DNA of 50,279 nt from a virus: the IMG/VR virus record IMGVR_UViG_3300021964_000108, positions 1 through 50,279 of that record; one strand, 5' to 3'. The notes beneath the pieces were generated by a model. The model worked only from the letters and a program-made list of their open reading frames with translations. It did not search any database and was not told the DNA's origin. Each line of letters opens with the position of its first letter. Positions within the stretch are counted from its first letter, which is position 1. Made by a program: the position numbers and the translations under genes. Shown piece by piece: positions 39,428 through 48,313 of the stretch.

Positions 39428-39879
39428 TGAGTAACCGTACACCAAGGGAAACCTCTACCCGCGAAAAAACAGAGCGCAAGAAATCATGGGCCCCAGCGAC
39501 TCGAGTACCCACGCCTGAACAGGCAGAGGGTTACGCATATCGCTGGATCAGAACATCAACAATGGGTCAAGCTGACAACACAAACGTCTCTGCTAAATTC
39601 CGTGAAGGTTGGGAGCCTGTAAAGGCCGCTGACCACCCAGAGCTACATGTGATGTCTGACATTGATTCCCGGTTTGATGGGAATGTTGAAGTCGGTGGAC
39701 TTCTCTTGTGTAAGAACACAAAGGAGAACATCGAAGGTCGGACAGAGTATCACCGCGAAATGAATGATCGCCAAATGGAGTCAGTTGACAACAACTACCT
39801 CCGTGAAAACGATCCTCGCATGCCGATGCTCAAGCCCGAACGATCAACAAAGGTATCATTTGGTAGCGGCAACTCGTAA
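39427..39879 (+). CDS. Structural hypothetical protein (150 aa)
   Basis: Overlaps the scaffold stop by one base (TAATG). The N-terminus is basic and Thr/Arg-rich. The middle contains AYRWIRTSTMGQADNTNVSA, then KFREGWEPVKA, then VEVGGLLLCKNT, a pattern frequent in marine podoviral head clusters. No enzyme motif is seen. It is probably a minor head protein. Confidence 0.6.
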   Translation: MSNRTPRETSTREKTERKKSWAPATRVPTPEQAEGYAYRWIRTSTMGQADNTNVSAKFREGWEPVKAADHPELHVMSDIDSRFDGNVEVGGLLLCKNTKENIEGRTEYHREMNDRQMESVDNNYLRENDPRMPMLKPERSTKVSFGSGNS

Positions 39880-39919
39880 TTATTCGGGTGCCGCATTGTA
39901 GACATTAAAGGAGAAACAT

Positions 39920-40540
39920 ATGTCTTCAGTAGCCGCACCCTTCGGACTTCGTCCGATTGGTCGTCTCGACTCCGGTTCTCTCGAGCCTTTCCGCCAGTAT
40001 CCGATTGCATCGGGTTACGCGGCAAACATCGCTGTAGGTGATGTTGTACAGCTCGTAGACCAAGGTAACGAGATCACAATCCAACGCATGACAGACGGTG
40101 AAGATGGTGACACTGCCGTTCTATTCGTTGGTATCTTCGTGGGTTGTGAGTACACAGACCCAACTTCAGGACAACTTCGCCAAGATTCGCTCTGGCCAAC
40201 AGGAACTGTAGCATCAGACGCAATGGCGTATGTTGTCGCAGATCCAAACGTGTTGTTCGAAATCCAAGCAGATGGCTCAATCACTAACACTAAGGAAGTG
40301 TATGGCCGTAATGCTCCAATCGTGAACACTGCACCGAACGCTACGTTCAAGCAGTCTCGCATTGCATTGGACATCTCTGCTATCGGTACAACAACCACAG
40401 ATATGCTCAAGATTGTTGACTATCGTGGTGGAGCAAAGGGTGACGAAATTGGATCAGATTATCCAGTATTCGTTTGTCGTTTCAACAATGTCGCGGCCTT
40501 CCATCAGTTGGCAACTAACGCGGCGCCAGCGGCTGTATAA
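39920..40540 (+). CDS. Head decoration/minor capsid-like protein (206 aa)
   Basis: Starts behind AAGGAG. The N-terminus FGLRPIGRLDSG is followed by mainly beta structure, as in proteins found just upstream of the major capsid gene in marine podoviruses. It is close in size to decoration proteins. The capsid gene follows after 11 bases with its own strong ribosome site. Confidence 0.6.
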   Translation: MSSVAAPFGLRPIGRLDSGSLEPFRQYPIASGYAANIAVGDVVQLVDQGNEITIQRMTDGEDGDTAVLFVGIFVGCEYTDPTSGQLRQDSLWPTGTVASDAMAYVVADPNVLFEIQADGSITNTKEVYGRNAPIVNTAPNATFKQSRIALDISAIGTTTTDMLKIVDYRGGAKGDEIGSDYPVFVCRFNNVAAFHQLATNAAPAAV

Positions 40541-40551
40541 GGAGCTAAGAC

Positions 40552-41460
40552 ATGGCTATTACACGCGCCCAGCTCCTGAAGGAGCTATTACCGGGTCTTA
40601 ATGCATTGTTCGGTTTGGAGTACGGTAAGTACGAAAACGAGCATGCAGAGATCTATGAAACAGAAAACTCTGAGCGTTCATTCGAAGAAGAAGTGAAGCT
40701 CTCAGGCTTTGGCGCCGCGCCAGTTAAGCCTGAAGGCGGAGCAATCTCTTACGATTCAGCTCAGGAGAGCTTCGTTGCTCGTTACAACCACGAAACAGTG
40801 GGCATGGGTTTCTCTATCACTGAAGAAGCGATGGAAGACAACCTGTATGACTCTTTGTCAGCTCGTTACACCAAGGCACTTGCTCGTGCAATGGCGTACA
40901 CAAAGCAGACAAAAGCGGCATCTTTGCTCAACACTGGTTTCGATACATTCCAGTCTGGTGACGGCGTGACTCTGTTCAACGCTTCACACCCAACTGTATC
41001 TGGCGGTACCAATGCGAACCGTCCATCAGTTGCGGCTGACTTGAACGAAACTTCACTTGAGCAAGCTGTGATCGATATCGCAGGTTATGTTGATGAGCGT
41101 GGTCTTTTGATCGCGGCCCGTCCTCGTAAGCTGATCGTTCCACCTGCATTGATGTTCGTTGCAACTCGTTTGCTCGAAACAGATCTGCGTGTTGGTACAG
41201 CAGATAACGATCTCAACGCTATCCGCTCTAACGGGTCAATCCCAGAAGGCTATCGTGTCAACCACTACTTGACTGACAACGATGCGTTCTTCTTGACTAC
41301 AGATGTTCCTAACGGCATGAAGCACTTCGTGCGGACTGCAATGCAGACATCTATGGACGGTGATTTCGATACAGGAAACGTCCGCTATAAAGCTCGTGAG
41401 CGTTATAGCTTCGGCGTATCCGATCCACTCGGAATCTATGGCTCACCCGGAGCCGCATAA
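40552..41460 (+). CDS. Major capsid protein, HK97 fold, Mu gpT-like (302 aa)
   Basis: Main shell protein. The sequence has the gpT-type pattern: FEEEVKLSGFGAAP then SITEEAMEDNLYD (the spine helix region), DTFQSGDGVTLFNASHPTVS, a P-loop-like stretch RPRKLIVPP, and the ending ARERYSFGVSDPLG. Strong ribosome site AAGGAG and a strong terminator after the gene fit a highly expressed product. Codons look well adapted (for example frequent CGT and GTT). Confidence 0.88.
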   Translation: MAITRAQLLKELLPGLNALFGLEYGKYENEHAEIYETENSERSFEEEVKLSGFGAAPVKPEGGAISYDSAQESFVARYNHETVGMGFSITEEAMEDNLYDSLSARYTKALARAMAYTKQTKAASLLNTGFDTFQSGDGVTLFNASHPTVSGGTNANRPSVAADLNETSLEQAVIDIAGYVDERGLLIAARPRKLIVPPALMFVATRLLETDLRVGTADNDLNAIRSNGSIPEGYRVNHYLTDNDAFFLTTDVPNGMKHFVRTAMQTSMDGDFDTGNVRYKARERYSFGVSDPLGIYGSPGAA

Positions 41461-41466
41461 TAGACT

Positions 41467-41492
41467 AGGGGCCTTCGGGCCCCTTTTCTTTT
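41467..41492 (+). terminator. Strong terminator after the capsid gene
   Basis: AGGGGCC-TTCG-GGCCCCT (7 bp stem, UUCG loop) followed by TTTTCTTTT. It limits transcription into the tail genes; partial readthrough or a new start beyond it is needed. Confidence 0.93.
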
Positions 41493-41504
41493 CCTGACAG
41501 AAAA

Positions 41505-41516
41505 GTGCAAATGCAC
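41505..41516. repeat. Distributed palindrome copy (GTGCAAATGCAC)
   Basis: Lies between the capsid terminator and the ribosome site of the next gene. A bound factor here could restart transcription. Confidence 0.88.
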
Positions 41517-41547
41517 ATTCTGACACTTGCCACGACAGGAGATTCTC

Positions 41548-42057
41548 ATGGCTAATACCACATTTTCAGGTCCAGTCCGGTCCGAAAGCACTTTCAAAAC
41601 GATCAGCAAGAACACAACAACAGGTACAATCACTGAAGTATCAACTCTTGGTGGAGCTCCTGTTGAGCTAACTGATGCTGATGTTTCTCTCACAAACGCG
41701 GCGCATAGCGGAAGAGTTATCGTTGTTCCTGCTATCACTGCGAATCGTACAGTGACACTTCCATCGCCTGTTGCAGGCTCTACCTTTAAAATCATCTATG
41801 GTGGTGCGGCGACAGAAACAGAAAACCTAATCATTGATACGGGGTCTGATACAAACTTCTATATCGGTGGTGTCCAGCACCTCGACACAGATGCAGATAA
41901 TGTTGCTGTTTACTCAAATGGTAGCTCCAACTCAATCCTTACTCTGGTAGATTTTGGTGTAATGGAAATCAATATCGTTGCAAAGGACTCCACCAATTGG
42001 TATGTGTGGGGCAACGTAATTTCAGCTACAGTCCCAACATTTACTGATCAGCCATAA
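41548..42057 (+). CDS. Beta-rich virion protein (169 aa)
   Basis: ATG 41548 follows ACAGGAGATTCTC and is preferred to an ATG seven codons earlier. The product is rich in Thr, Ser, Gly and Val with few charges, as in head decoration or fibre-like beta-sandwich proteins. It begins a series of three similar proteins. No family is recognised. Confidence 0.6.
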   Translation: MANTTFSGPVRSESTFKTISKNTTTGTITEVSTLGGAPVELTDADVSLTNAAHSGRVIVVPAITANRTVTLPSPVAGSTFKIIYGGAATETENLIIDTGSDTNFYIGGVQHLDTDADNVAVYSNGSSNSILTLVDFGVMEINIVAKDSTNWYVWGNVISATVPTFTDQP

Positions 42058-42067
42058 GGAGTGAGTT

Positions 42068-42694
42068 ATGTCTCAGTCTGATATTCAGTCGGTACACATT
42101 ACCGCTGATACGACTGCGGCTGACCCAGATGGGGTTTGCCAATCGCAGACCCCTGCTGGCGGAGGTTCGCAGACATTAACGATTAATGGCGCCGAATCAT
42201 CAGGAGGAGTTGCTACGTTTACTGCGGCCCGATTCATCACAATCACTTGTGCTGGCAATGATGCAGGGAGGACCTTCACCATTACCGGCACAGATGTTAA
42301 TGGAAACGCTCAAACTGAAACAATCTCCGGGGAGGATATTGGGTCATCTACTGGAACAAAATACTTCCGTACAGTGACAGAGGTCGCCGTTGATGATGAC
42401 ACTGCAGGAGCAATTACAGTTGGGATGTCGAATGATGCTCTTGATGTTGTTTACAATGGCCGTATGCGTTTGCGTGGAGCTTTTATCGTAAACTCTGGAA
42501 CAGCGGGAATTGTTTCTTTTACCGACGGAAGCGCAACAGGAACCAACAAGCTTAGTCTTGGAACGGTTGCAAGTGCTACGGCGGAGAGAGACGTTACTAT
42601 CCCAGACAAGGGATTACTGTTCGACAACGGTGCATACATACCATATACAGCAGGGACAACCGTCTTTACTAACATGACGGCATTTTACGCATAA
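42068..42694 (+). CDS. Beta-rich virion protein (208 aa)
   Basis: Starts behind AAGGAGTG. Thr/Gly/Ala-rich with alternating strands (FTAARFITITCAGNDAGRTF). The segment TFTITGTDVNGNAQTETISG resembles one in the following gene, suggesting related Ig-like or decoration domains. Overlaps the next gene by one base (TAATG). Confidence 0.6.
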   Translation: MSQSDIQSVHITADTTAADPDGVCQSQTPAGGGSQTLTINGAESSGGVATFTAARFITITCAGNDAGRTFTITGTDVNGNAQTETISGEDIGSSTGTKYFRTVTEVAVDDDTAGAITVGMSNDALDVVYNGRMRLRGAFIVNSGTAGIVSFTDGSATGTNKLSLGTVASATAERDVTIPDKGLLFDNGAYIPYTAGTTVFTNMTAFYA

Positions 42695-43428
42695 TGGGCA
42701 ATTCACTGACATCCGTGTCCCGAATGGGGACCACAGAAGACTTCGATCTACAGGTCTCCAGAGGACATATTCCGTTTCACGGTACGTTGTTCAAATACGG
42801 ATACAACCCGCTGATCGTTAACGCGAATGAAACGATCTGGGATGTCGGTGGCCTTTATTCATACCCATCATCAGCGCTTACAATGACTGCAACATCAGCA
42901 TCCGCAGGCACTGATGAGGACGTTGAAATTACCGTTGTAGGTCTAGATGCTGACTATAATGAAGTAACACAGACAAAGACGCTGAACTCATCAGGTGTTG
43001 CGGTTCTGGACACTGACTTATTAAGGGTTTACCGGGCTTATGTCAGCGGAAGCCAATCGCCTGTTGGTAACATAAACATCGCAAGTGACGGGACAACATA
43101 TGCCCGAATCACTGCAGGCGAAAATCAAACGCTAATGGCTGTGTATACAGTGCCAGCAGGATACACACTGTATGTAACACAAGGTGTCGCAACGCATGGT
43201 ACAGATACATCTGGCGCGTACATGACTGTTCGATTCAAGGTGCGCTCATACGGCGGCGTATTCAGAACAGCAACAAAGATTGATATTATTGGCGGCGAGA
43301 TACTATTCCCGTACAAGTATCCGCTGAAGGTTACAGAGAAGTCTGATCTTGAAGTGCAGGCAATCTGTAGTAAGAACCAGAACAATGCTATAGCGGCTAC
43401 GTTCGAAGGCATCTTGGTGAAAAACTAA
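42694..43428 (+). CDS. Structural protein (244 aa)
   Basis: N-terminus DFDLQVSRGHIPFHGTLFKY followed by beta strands and VEITVVGLDADYNEVTQTKT, similar in pattern to the previous protein. Conserved in podoviral structural clusters. It is probably a virion decoration or head-tail protein. Overlaps the next gene by one base. Confidence 0.6.
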   Translation: MGNSLTSVSRMGTTEDFDLQVSRGHIPFHGTLFKYGYNPLIVNANETIWDVGGLYSYPSSALTMTATSASAGTDEDVEITVVGLDADYNEVTQTKTLNSSGVAVLDTDLLRVYRAYVSGSQSPVGNINIASDGTTYARITAGENQTLMAVYTVPAGYTLYVTQGVATHGTDTSGAYMTVRFKVRSYGGVFRTATKIDIIGGEILFPYKYPLKVTEKSDLEVQAICSKNQNNAIAATFEGILVKN

Positions 43429-43721
43429 TGGCAGTTCCAGAGCGCGTCAAAAACAAGATGAAGGAGTTAGGCCTCAGTGGTGTCAATAAGCCAAAGAAAA
43501 CTCCTAGCCATAAGACTAAGTCCCATGTCGTTATGGCTAAAGAAGGGGATACCTATAAGGTCGTCCGGTTCGGTCAACAAGGCGTCAAAGGTGCTGGCAA
43601 GGCTCCGAAGACTGCCAAAGATAAGGCCCGGAAGCGGTCTTATTACGCTAGGCACAATGCGCAAGGGAAGCCGTCGAGTAAACTATCGGCAAAATATTGG
43701 TCGCACAAGGTTAAGTGGTAA
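43428..43721 (+). CDS. Small basic protein (97 aa)
   Basis: Very basic, with YKVVRFGQQGVKG, then KAPKTAKDKARKRSYYARH and the ending SAKYWSHKVKW, a pattern common to small phage virion-associated proteins near basic DUF5872 genes. It may bind packaged DNA. The next gene starts inside its TAA. Confidence 0.65.
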   Translation: MAVPERVKNKMKELGLSGVNKPKKTPSHKTKSHVVMAKEGDTYKVVRFGQQGVKGAGKAPKTAKDKARKRSYYARHNAQGKPSSKLSAKYWSHKVKW

Positions 43722-46168
43722 TGGAACGATACCTCAAGGCACTGCAGGAACTGACTGGCGACACTGGTTTCAGTAGAGAGCCTGTCCGACGTTTCAGATC
43801 AGGCTCATACACTTCCGATGATGCATACGATACTCCAGACTCTATTGCAACAGAGGGTGATTCTTTCTATAGTCCAGAAACCGGAAGTGTAATTGAAGTT
43901 GTAATCAGTGACCCAGAGGATGAACCTACTGTCGGTGCCCCACAGGATGACCCTACTTCAGAAAGAGGCTCCGGAGGCGAAGGGTCAGATGGGACTGAAA
44001 CGGTTTTCCCTGATCGCCCAAGTCTCCCTGAAGGATTTGATCGGGAAGCCTACCTGCAGGCCAACCCAGATGTAGCGGCGGCTGGAGTTGATCCAGCAAG
44101 ACATTATTTAGAATATGGGCGAAACGAAGGAAGGTCGTTAGCTCCAGCTCCAGCTCCAGCCCCAGCCCCCCCAGCAGGGTTTGATGGTGCGGCGTATTTG
44201 AGAGCCAACCCAGATGTAGCGGCGGCAGGCCTTGACCCGCTTTATCACTATGAGACATATGGTAGAGCAGAGGGAAGAAGGTTGCGACCTGCGACACCTA
44301 GTGCTCCTTCGACGCCAAAGAAGCCAAAGACGCTAACTAAGAAAGACATTAACAGAACTCTTGATAAAGCAATTGATGATTTTAATGATCTAGTTGATGT
44401 TTTTAGTCCGGCAAAAAAATCCGTAACACTTTCTGACGGCACTGTAACCTCTGCTGATGGTTATAGCTCTGTTCAAGAATCAGCAATCGCCAATGCCGTT
44501 AACGCCTATCGGAGTAACCCGATGGTAGCAAGAAGCACAACGCTTGATCCAACAAAGCAAGAAAACATTGATCAACTTGTTACAAGACTTGAGAAGATGT
44601 CCATTGCCCAGATCGAGAACTTTACTACTCAAATGGGCGGCACTGTTAATACAAAGGCGGCACCATATAGCTTTGCAGAGCCCGCTACAGAGGATGATGA
44701 AGTTGTTGCTTTTGGCTCCAAATCCTTTGACGATGAAAATAGAGAGCTTTTCGATCAGTCAAAAGAAGAGCCCGAAGCACCATCCGTAGCGGCAACTCTA
44801 ACCCCAAAAGGGGTCGGTTTAGGAATGCCGATAACAGAGCTAACCGAAGGAGCTGATTACTCTATCGGCGATGATGGAAATATGACTCTGTATGAAAGCG
44901 GTGCAGAGAAGGTGCAGGCGTACAACGATGCCTTGAAAGGCAAGGATAACAAGTACGGCATCACTCAGGACGAGGCGCTTTCAATACAGCGACAAGGCGA
45001 CATTATGGGTCTACCTACTGTTCAGGTTAACCTAAAAAGCTCGACATTCTCTTTCGTTCCCGGCAAATCAGCCGCTGAGGATGAAGGCGCAAAGGGTTCG
45101 ACAGATCAGAAAGAGGGAACCCCGGAGGACACATCATCCGGATCACTTAGGGGCGGTAGCGGCAGGATCGGCGAGTCAACAAAGAAGATACCGGGAGTGG
45201 ACACCGGCGATAAAAGCATATATGACAACAAAGTAGCCGAGCCAATGAGGCCACCAGAGGACCCAGATTGGTTTGCTCCGGAGTATTCTGAAGATCCTAA
45301 TGCGACAATCCCATCGACTCCAGAGGAGCAAGATCCGTCAGGACTTGGCATTCCGGAAGACCCGGGTGGCATTGGTATTATACCGGGGCAACCTAGCATA
45401 ATTGGTCCGGGTGGCGATGACTTAATAGGGTTTGAGTATGACTACCCAGAATACCCGCCATCAGACGATGTCCCTGAAGACCGGGGTAGCCCAATAACAC
45501 CTCCATCAACAGAACCGGGAAAAGGCCCCGGAGAAGGTGATGAGGGTGTTGGTCCGGGTGGTGGAGGCCCTGATGGCCCCGGAGAAGGTCCCGGAGTAGG
45601 CCCCGGAATCCAAAGCCCTTCTACAGGAGTACAAGATAGTGGTGGAGATGCAGTTCAGACTGCTCCCGTTGATAATGTAGATCTACCGTATGACTTTGGT
45701 GAATCATTAACATATGATCCGGGTCTCAACCTTCAGTACAGAACGCCTCAAGTAGATCGAGCTTATGACTTTATGCGCGACTTTGGGCGCTATACCTTGT
45801 CTGAGGGTATTGCTGATGATTACGCCAGAAAAGCTGAAACATCCAAGATGAGTCTCCCGTATACTCCAGAGTATATGGAGCCAATATCCATGATGGATGA
45901 GGCGAGACAGGCGGAACTTCTTCCTTTAATTGGACAGCGTTTTGAACCGGGTCTTGGTGAATTTGATTATAACTTAACAAAAGACCCACTAGAATCAGCT
46001 CAAGAAATTATCGACGCTCTTGAGGCGGAAGAAAAGGCTAAAGCTTTTACCTTCGAAGATCTTTTGCCACCTGATTACAACGATCTTGATAGCTGGCTTG
46101 ATTTTTACAGGAATCAAGGTGTTTCCTCAGGCGCCTCATCTCCTGCCGGGTCAATAACTAATGATTAG
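43721..46168 (+). CDS. Large virion protein with two NPDVAAAG repeats (815 aa)
   Basis: ATG 43721 shares one base with the upstream stop. Residues about 105-140 and 154-188 are two copies of a repeat (FD..AYL.ANPDVAAAG.DP..HY..YGR.EGR.L) known from bacterial surface and calcium-binding proteins. An Ala/Pro linker separates them. The middle (200-340) is helical. Residues 450-640 are disordered and very rich in Pro, Gly, Asp and Glu. The C-terminus is acidic. It is probably a virion component; the repeats may mediate protein or surface binding. Confidence 0.6.
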   Translation: MERYLKALQELTGDTGFSREPVRRFRSGSYTSDDAYDTPDSIATEGDSFYSPETGSVIEVVISDPEDEPTVGAPQDDPTSERGSGGEGSDGTETVFPDRPSLPEGFDREAYLQANPDVAAAGVDPARHYLEYGRNEGRSLAPAPAPAPAPPAGFDGAAYLRANPDVAAAGLDPLYHYETYGRAEGRRLRPATPSAPSTPKKPKTLTKKDINRTLDKAIDDFNDLVDVFSPAKKSVTLSDGTVTSADGYSSVQESAIANAVNAYRSNPMVARSTTLDPTKQENIDQLVTRLEKMSIAQIENFTTQMGGTVNTKAAPYSFAEPATEDDEVVAFGSKSFDDENRELFDQSKEEPEAPSVAATLTPKGVGLGMPITELTEGADYSIGDDGNMTLYESGAEKVQAYNDALKGKDNKYGITQDEALSIQRQGDIMGLPTVQVNLKSSTFSFVPGKSAAEDEGAKGSTDQKEGTPEDTSSGSLRGGSGRIGESTKKIPGVDTGDKSIYDNKVAEPMRPPEDPDWFAPEYSEDPNATIPSTPEEQDPSGLGIPEDPGGIGIIPGQPSIIGPGGDDLIGFEYDYPEYPPSDDVPEDRGSPITPPSTEPGKGPGEGDEGVGPGGGGPDGPGEGPGVGPGIQSPSTGVQDSGGDAVQTAPVDNVDLPYDFGESLTYDPGLNLQYRTPQVDRAYDFMRDFGRYTLSEGIADDYARKAETSKMSLPYTPEYMEPISMMDEARQAELLPLIGQRFEPGLGEFDYNLTKDPLESAQEIIDALEAEEKAKAFTFEDLLPPDYNDLDSWLDFYRNQGVSSGASSPAGSITND

Positions 46169-46517
46169 CCGTTCTAGTATTTCTAAACAGCTTACAGGTG
46201 ACCGCATGAGCAGAACAGCAAAGTCGAACTATGGACGGTTCGCCTCAACCGGCACGGATGCCGGTGACTTAAATTTAATACGTCAAGCCCGAAATATTGA
46301 TGATGGACCATCAGAAATGAAGAAGGGTGGCAAGGTAAAAAAGAAGAAGAGTCGTGTCAATGAAGCCGGTAATTATACCAAACCCGCACTGCGAAAGCGC
46401 TTATTTAACGAGATCAAAGCTGGCGGAAAGGGTGGAAAGCCGGGTCAGTGGAGTGCAAGAAAAGCACAGATGCTCGCTCAACGATACAAGAAGGCAGGCG
46501 GAGGCTACCGCGACTAA
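46161..46517 (+). CDS. Basic virion-type protein (118 aa)
   Basis: The start at 46161 overlaps the previous stop by 8 bases. A later ATG at 46206 (behind AGGTGA) is also possible. The product is Lys/Arg/Gly-rich (KKGGKVKKKKSRVNEAGNYT) with a conserved end GGKPGQWSARKAQMLAQRYK seen in many phages. Probably DNA-associated. It ends in a TAATG overlap. Confidence 0.7.
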   Translation: MISRSSISKQLTGDRMSRTAKSNYGRFASTGTDAGDLNLIRQARNIDDGPSEMKKGGKVKKKKSRVNEAGNYTKPALRKRLFNEIKAGGKGGKPGQWSARKAQMLAQRYKKAGGGYRD

Positions 46518-46774
46518 TGCCACTCAAGAAGCCTCAAAAGTCCTTGAAGAAGTGGACCAAACAAAAGTGGCGCACGAAATCAGGAAAGCCTTCGACGCAA
46601 GGACCCAAGGCCACTGGGGAGCGCTATCTGCCATCCAAGGCTATCAAAGCGCTTTCGGACAAAGAGTATGCCGCTACTACGAGAAAGAAGCGAGCGGATA
46701 CCAAGAAAGGAAAACAACACTCTGCACAGCCTAAGAAGGTTGCAAAGAAGACCGCTAGACATAGGAAGAAGTAA
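46517..46774 (+). CDS. DUF5872-like basic protein (85 aa)
   Basis: The start ATG overlaps the upstream TAA. The pattern LKKWTKQKWRTKSGKPS, then GERYLPSKAIKALSDKEYAA, and a Lys-rich end matches DUF5872 proteins of marine phages and other large viruses. About a third of residues are Lys or Arg. Likely a DNA- or RNA-binding virion protein. Overlaps the next gene by one base. Confidence 0.75.
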   Translation: MPLKKPQKSLKKWTKQKWRTKSGKPSTQGPKATGERYLPSKAIKALSDKEYAATTRKKRADTKKGKQHSAQPKKVAKKTARHRKK

Positions 46775-47457
46775 TGGCAGTAGTTACACCAGACCTACCA
46801 GAGATCTTTGAAGAAGCGTTTGAACGCGCCGGTCTCGAGATGCGTACTGGTTACGATCTGAAGACTGCGCGAAGATCATTGAACCTACTGACACTTGAGT
46901 GGCAAAATCGTGGGCTAAACCTATGGACAATCGAGCCCGGAACAATTAGCCTGACTCCGGGGACTGCCACATACACAATGCCATCAGACACTATCGATGT
47001 TATCGAGATGGCACTGCGTACAGGGACAGGCGTTAATCAGATAGACACAAACATCGAGCGAATCAGTGTATCGACTTATTCTCAGCAATCTAACAAGAAC
47101 ACTACCGGAAGACCCACTCAAGCGTTCATTCGCCGTTTGGCAACGGAAACAACTGTTACGCTGTGGCCTGTGCCGGATTCAACTGACACTTATACTTTGT
47201 CGCATTACTATCTCCGTGGCATTGAAAGCATTAGTTCGGGCGTTACAGGGACGGCTGACGTACCTCCGAGATTCGTTCCATGTATGGTTGCAGGGCTTGC
47301 CTACTACATTGCGATGAAGAGACCAGAGGTGAATGACCGAGTTCAGCCTCTGAAGCAAGAGTATGAGTTTCAGTTCGAGCTTGCCGCAGGTGAAGACCGA
47401 GACAGCTCAAGCATTAAGTTCGTTCCATTCAATACATTCTATGGAGCGGGCGGCTAA
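46774..47457 (+). CDS. Tail adaptor protein, P22 gp4/T7 gp11-like (227 aa)
   Basis: Helical N-terminus with FEEAFERAGLEMRTGYDLKT, then ARRSLNLLTLEWQNRGLNLW, the typical opening of podoviral head-to-tail adaptors. A beta-rich middle follows (YTMPSDTIDVIEM), and a helical end with YYIAMKRPEVNDRVQPLKQE. It joins the portal to the short tail and plugs packaged DNA. Confidence 0.78.
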   Translation: MAVVTPDLPEIFEEAFERAGLEMRTGYDLKTARRSLNLLTLEWQNRGLNLWTIEPGTISLTPGTATYTMPSDTIDVIEMALRTGTGVNQIDTNIERISVSTYSQQSNKNTTGRPTQAFIRRLATETTVTLWPVPDSTDTYTLSHYYLRGIESISSGVTGTADVPPRFVPCMVAGLAYYIAMKRPEVNDRVQPLKQEYEFQFELAAGEDRDSSSIKFVPFNTFYGAGG

Positions 47458-47780
47458 TGTACGCGAAAGCAAAACATGCTTATGGATTCTGCGACAAGAC
47501 AGGGTTCAGATATCCACTCAAAGATCTGGTGGTAGAGATTAAGGACGGCACCCCAACAGGATTTCGTGTTGGCAAGGATGTCGTGGATCCAGATCACCCG
47601 CAAAACTTTTTAGGTCGAATCAAGGTTAACGATCCTCAGTCACTGAAGAACCCGCGTCCTGATCGATTTACAGAATCGTATACATTCAAGTACCCAAGCT
47701 TGGATGAAGCGACACTAGATCCTTTTGGTTCGCCCGAACCACTTAGGGGGCAAGTAGGAAACGTCACAGTCAATGTATGA
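47457..47780 (+). CDS. Small structural protein (107 aa)
   Basis: Begins MYAKAKHAYGFCDKTGFRYP, with strands (LVVEIKDGTPTGFRVGKDVV). A conserved small protein of podoviral tail clusters. GFCDKTG has a single Cys, so no zinc site is complete. It may be part of the tail adaptor. It overlaps its upstream neighbour by one base. Confidence 0.6.
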   Translation: MYAKAKHAYGFCDKTGFRYPLKDLVVEIKDGTPTGFRVGKDVVDPDHPQNFLGRIKVNDPQSLKNPRPDRFTESYTFKYPSLDEATLDPFGSPEPLRGQVGNVTVNV

Positions 47781-47785
47781 GGTGA

Positions 47786-48313
47786 ATGATGGCAAAGATG
47801 CCTATGAAGAAAGACCCCAAGACGGGGAAGAGTGTTCCGGCGTTCGCGATGGACGGGAAGGGGTCAGGCGACCTCAAGAAAGCCAAAGCAGGCGGAGCAA
47901 TGAAGAGCACCAAGGGATACTCCAAAGGCGGAGTTATGAAGAAGAAAGCTGGTGGCGCGATGAGTCCTGTTAAGAAGATGAACCAAGGTTCACGCAGACC
48001 CGCACCAACAGAAGAGCCGAAGTACAAGGACCCGCTTCTTCAGGCGCTAGAGGAAGAGCGACGCATCAAAGAAGCCAATGAGAAAAAGACCGAAAAGAAA
48101 AAAGCTGGCGGACAGATGAAGAGCACCAAGGGCTACTCAAAAGGTGGCGCCATGAAGAAGACCAAGGGTTATTCGAAAGGCGGTGCCATGAAAAAGACAA
48201 AAGGTTATTCTGCTGGTGGCAAGATGAAGACAACTAAGGGATACTCTCAGGGTGGTGTTGCACGCGGCATGGGCGCGGCAACAAAAGGAGGACGATTCAC
48301 CCGAGGTGCTTAA
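47786..48313 (+). CDS. Lys/Gly repeat virion protein (175 aa)
   Basis: Contains at least six copies of a [A/G]-M-K-x-T-K-G-Y-S-x-G-G unit in residues 35-60 and 108-160, split by a charged helix. Very basic and probably disordered. Similar repeats occur in proteins of many marine podoviruses and may bind DNA or RNA in the capsid. GAGGTG is upstream; ATG 47786 or 47789 are both possible. Overlaps the next gene by one base. Confidence 0.65.
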   Translation: MMAKMPMKKDPKTGKSVPAFAMDGKGSGDLKKAKAGGAMKSTKGYSKGGVMKKKAGGAMSPVKKMNQGSRRPAPTEEPKYKDPLLQALEEERRIKEANEKKTEKKKAGGQMKSTKGYSKGGAMKKTKGYSKGGAMKKTKGYSAGGKMKTTKGYSQGGVARGMGAATKGGRFTRGA

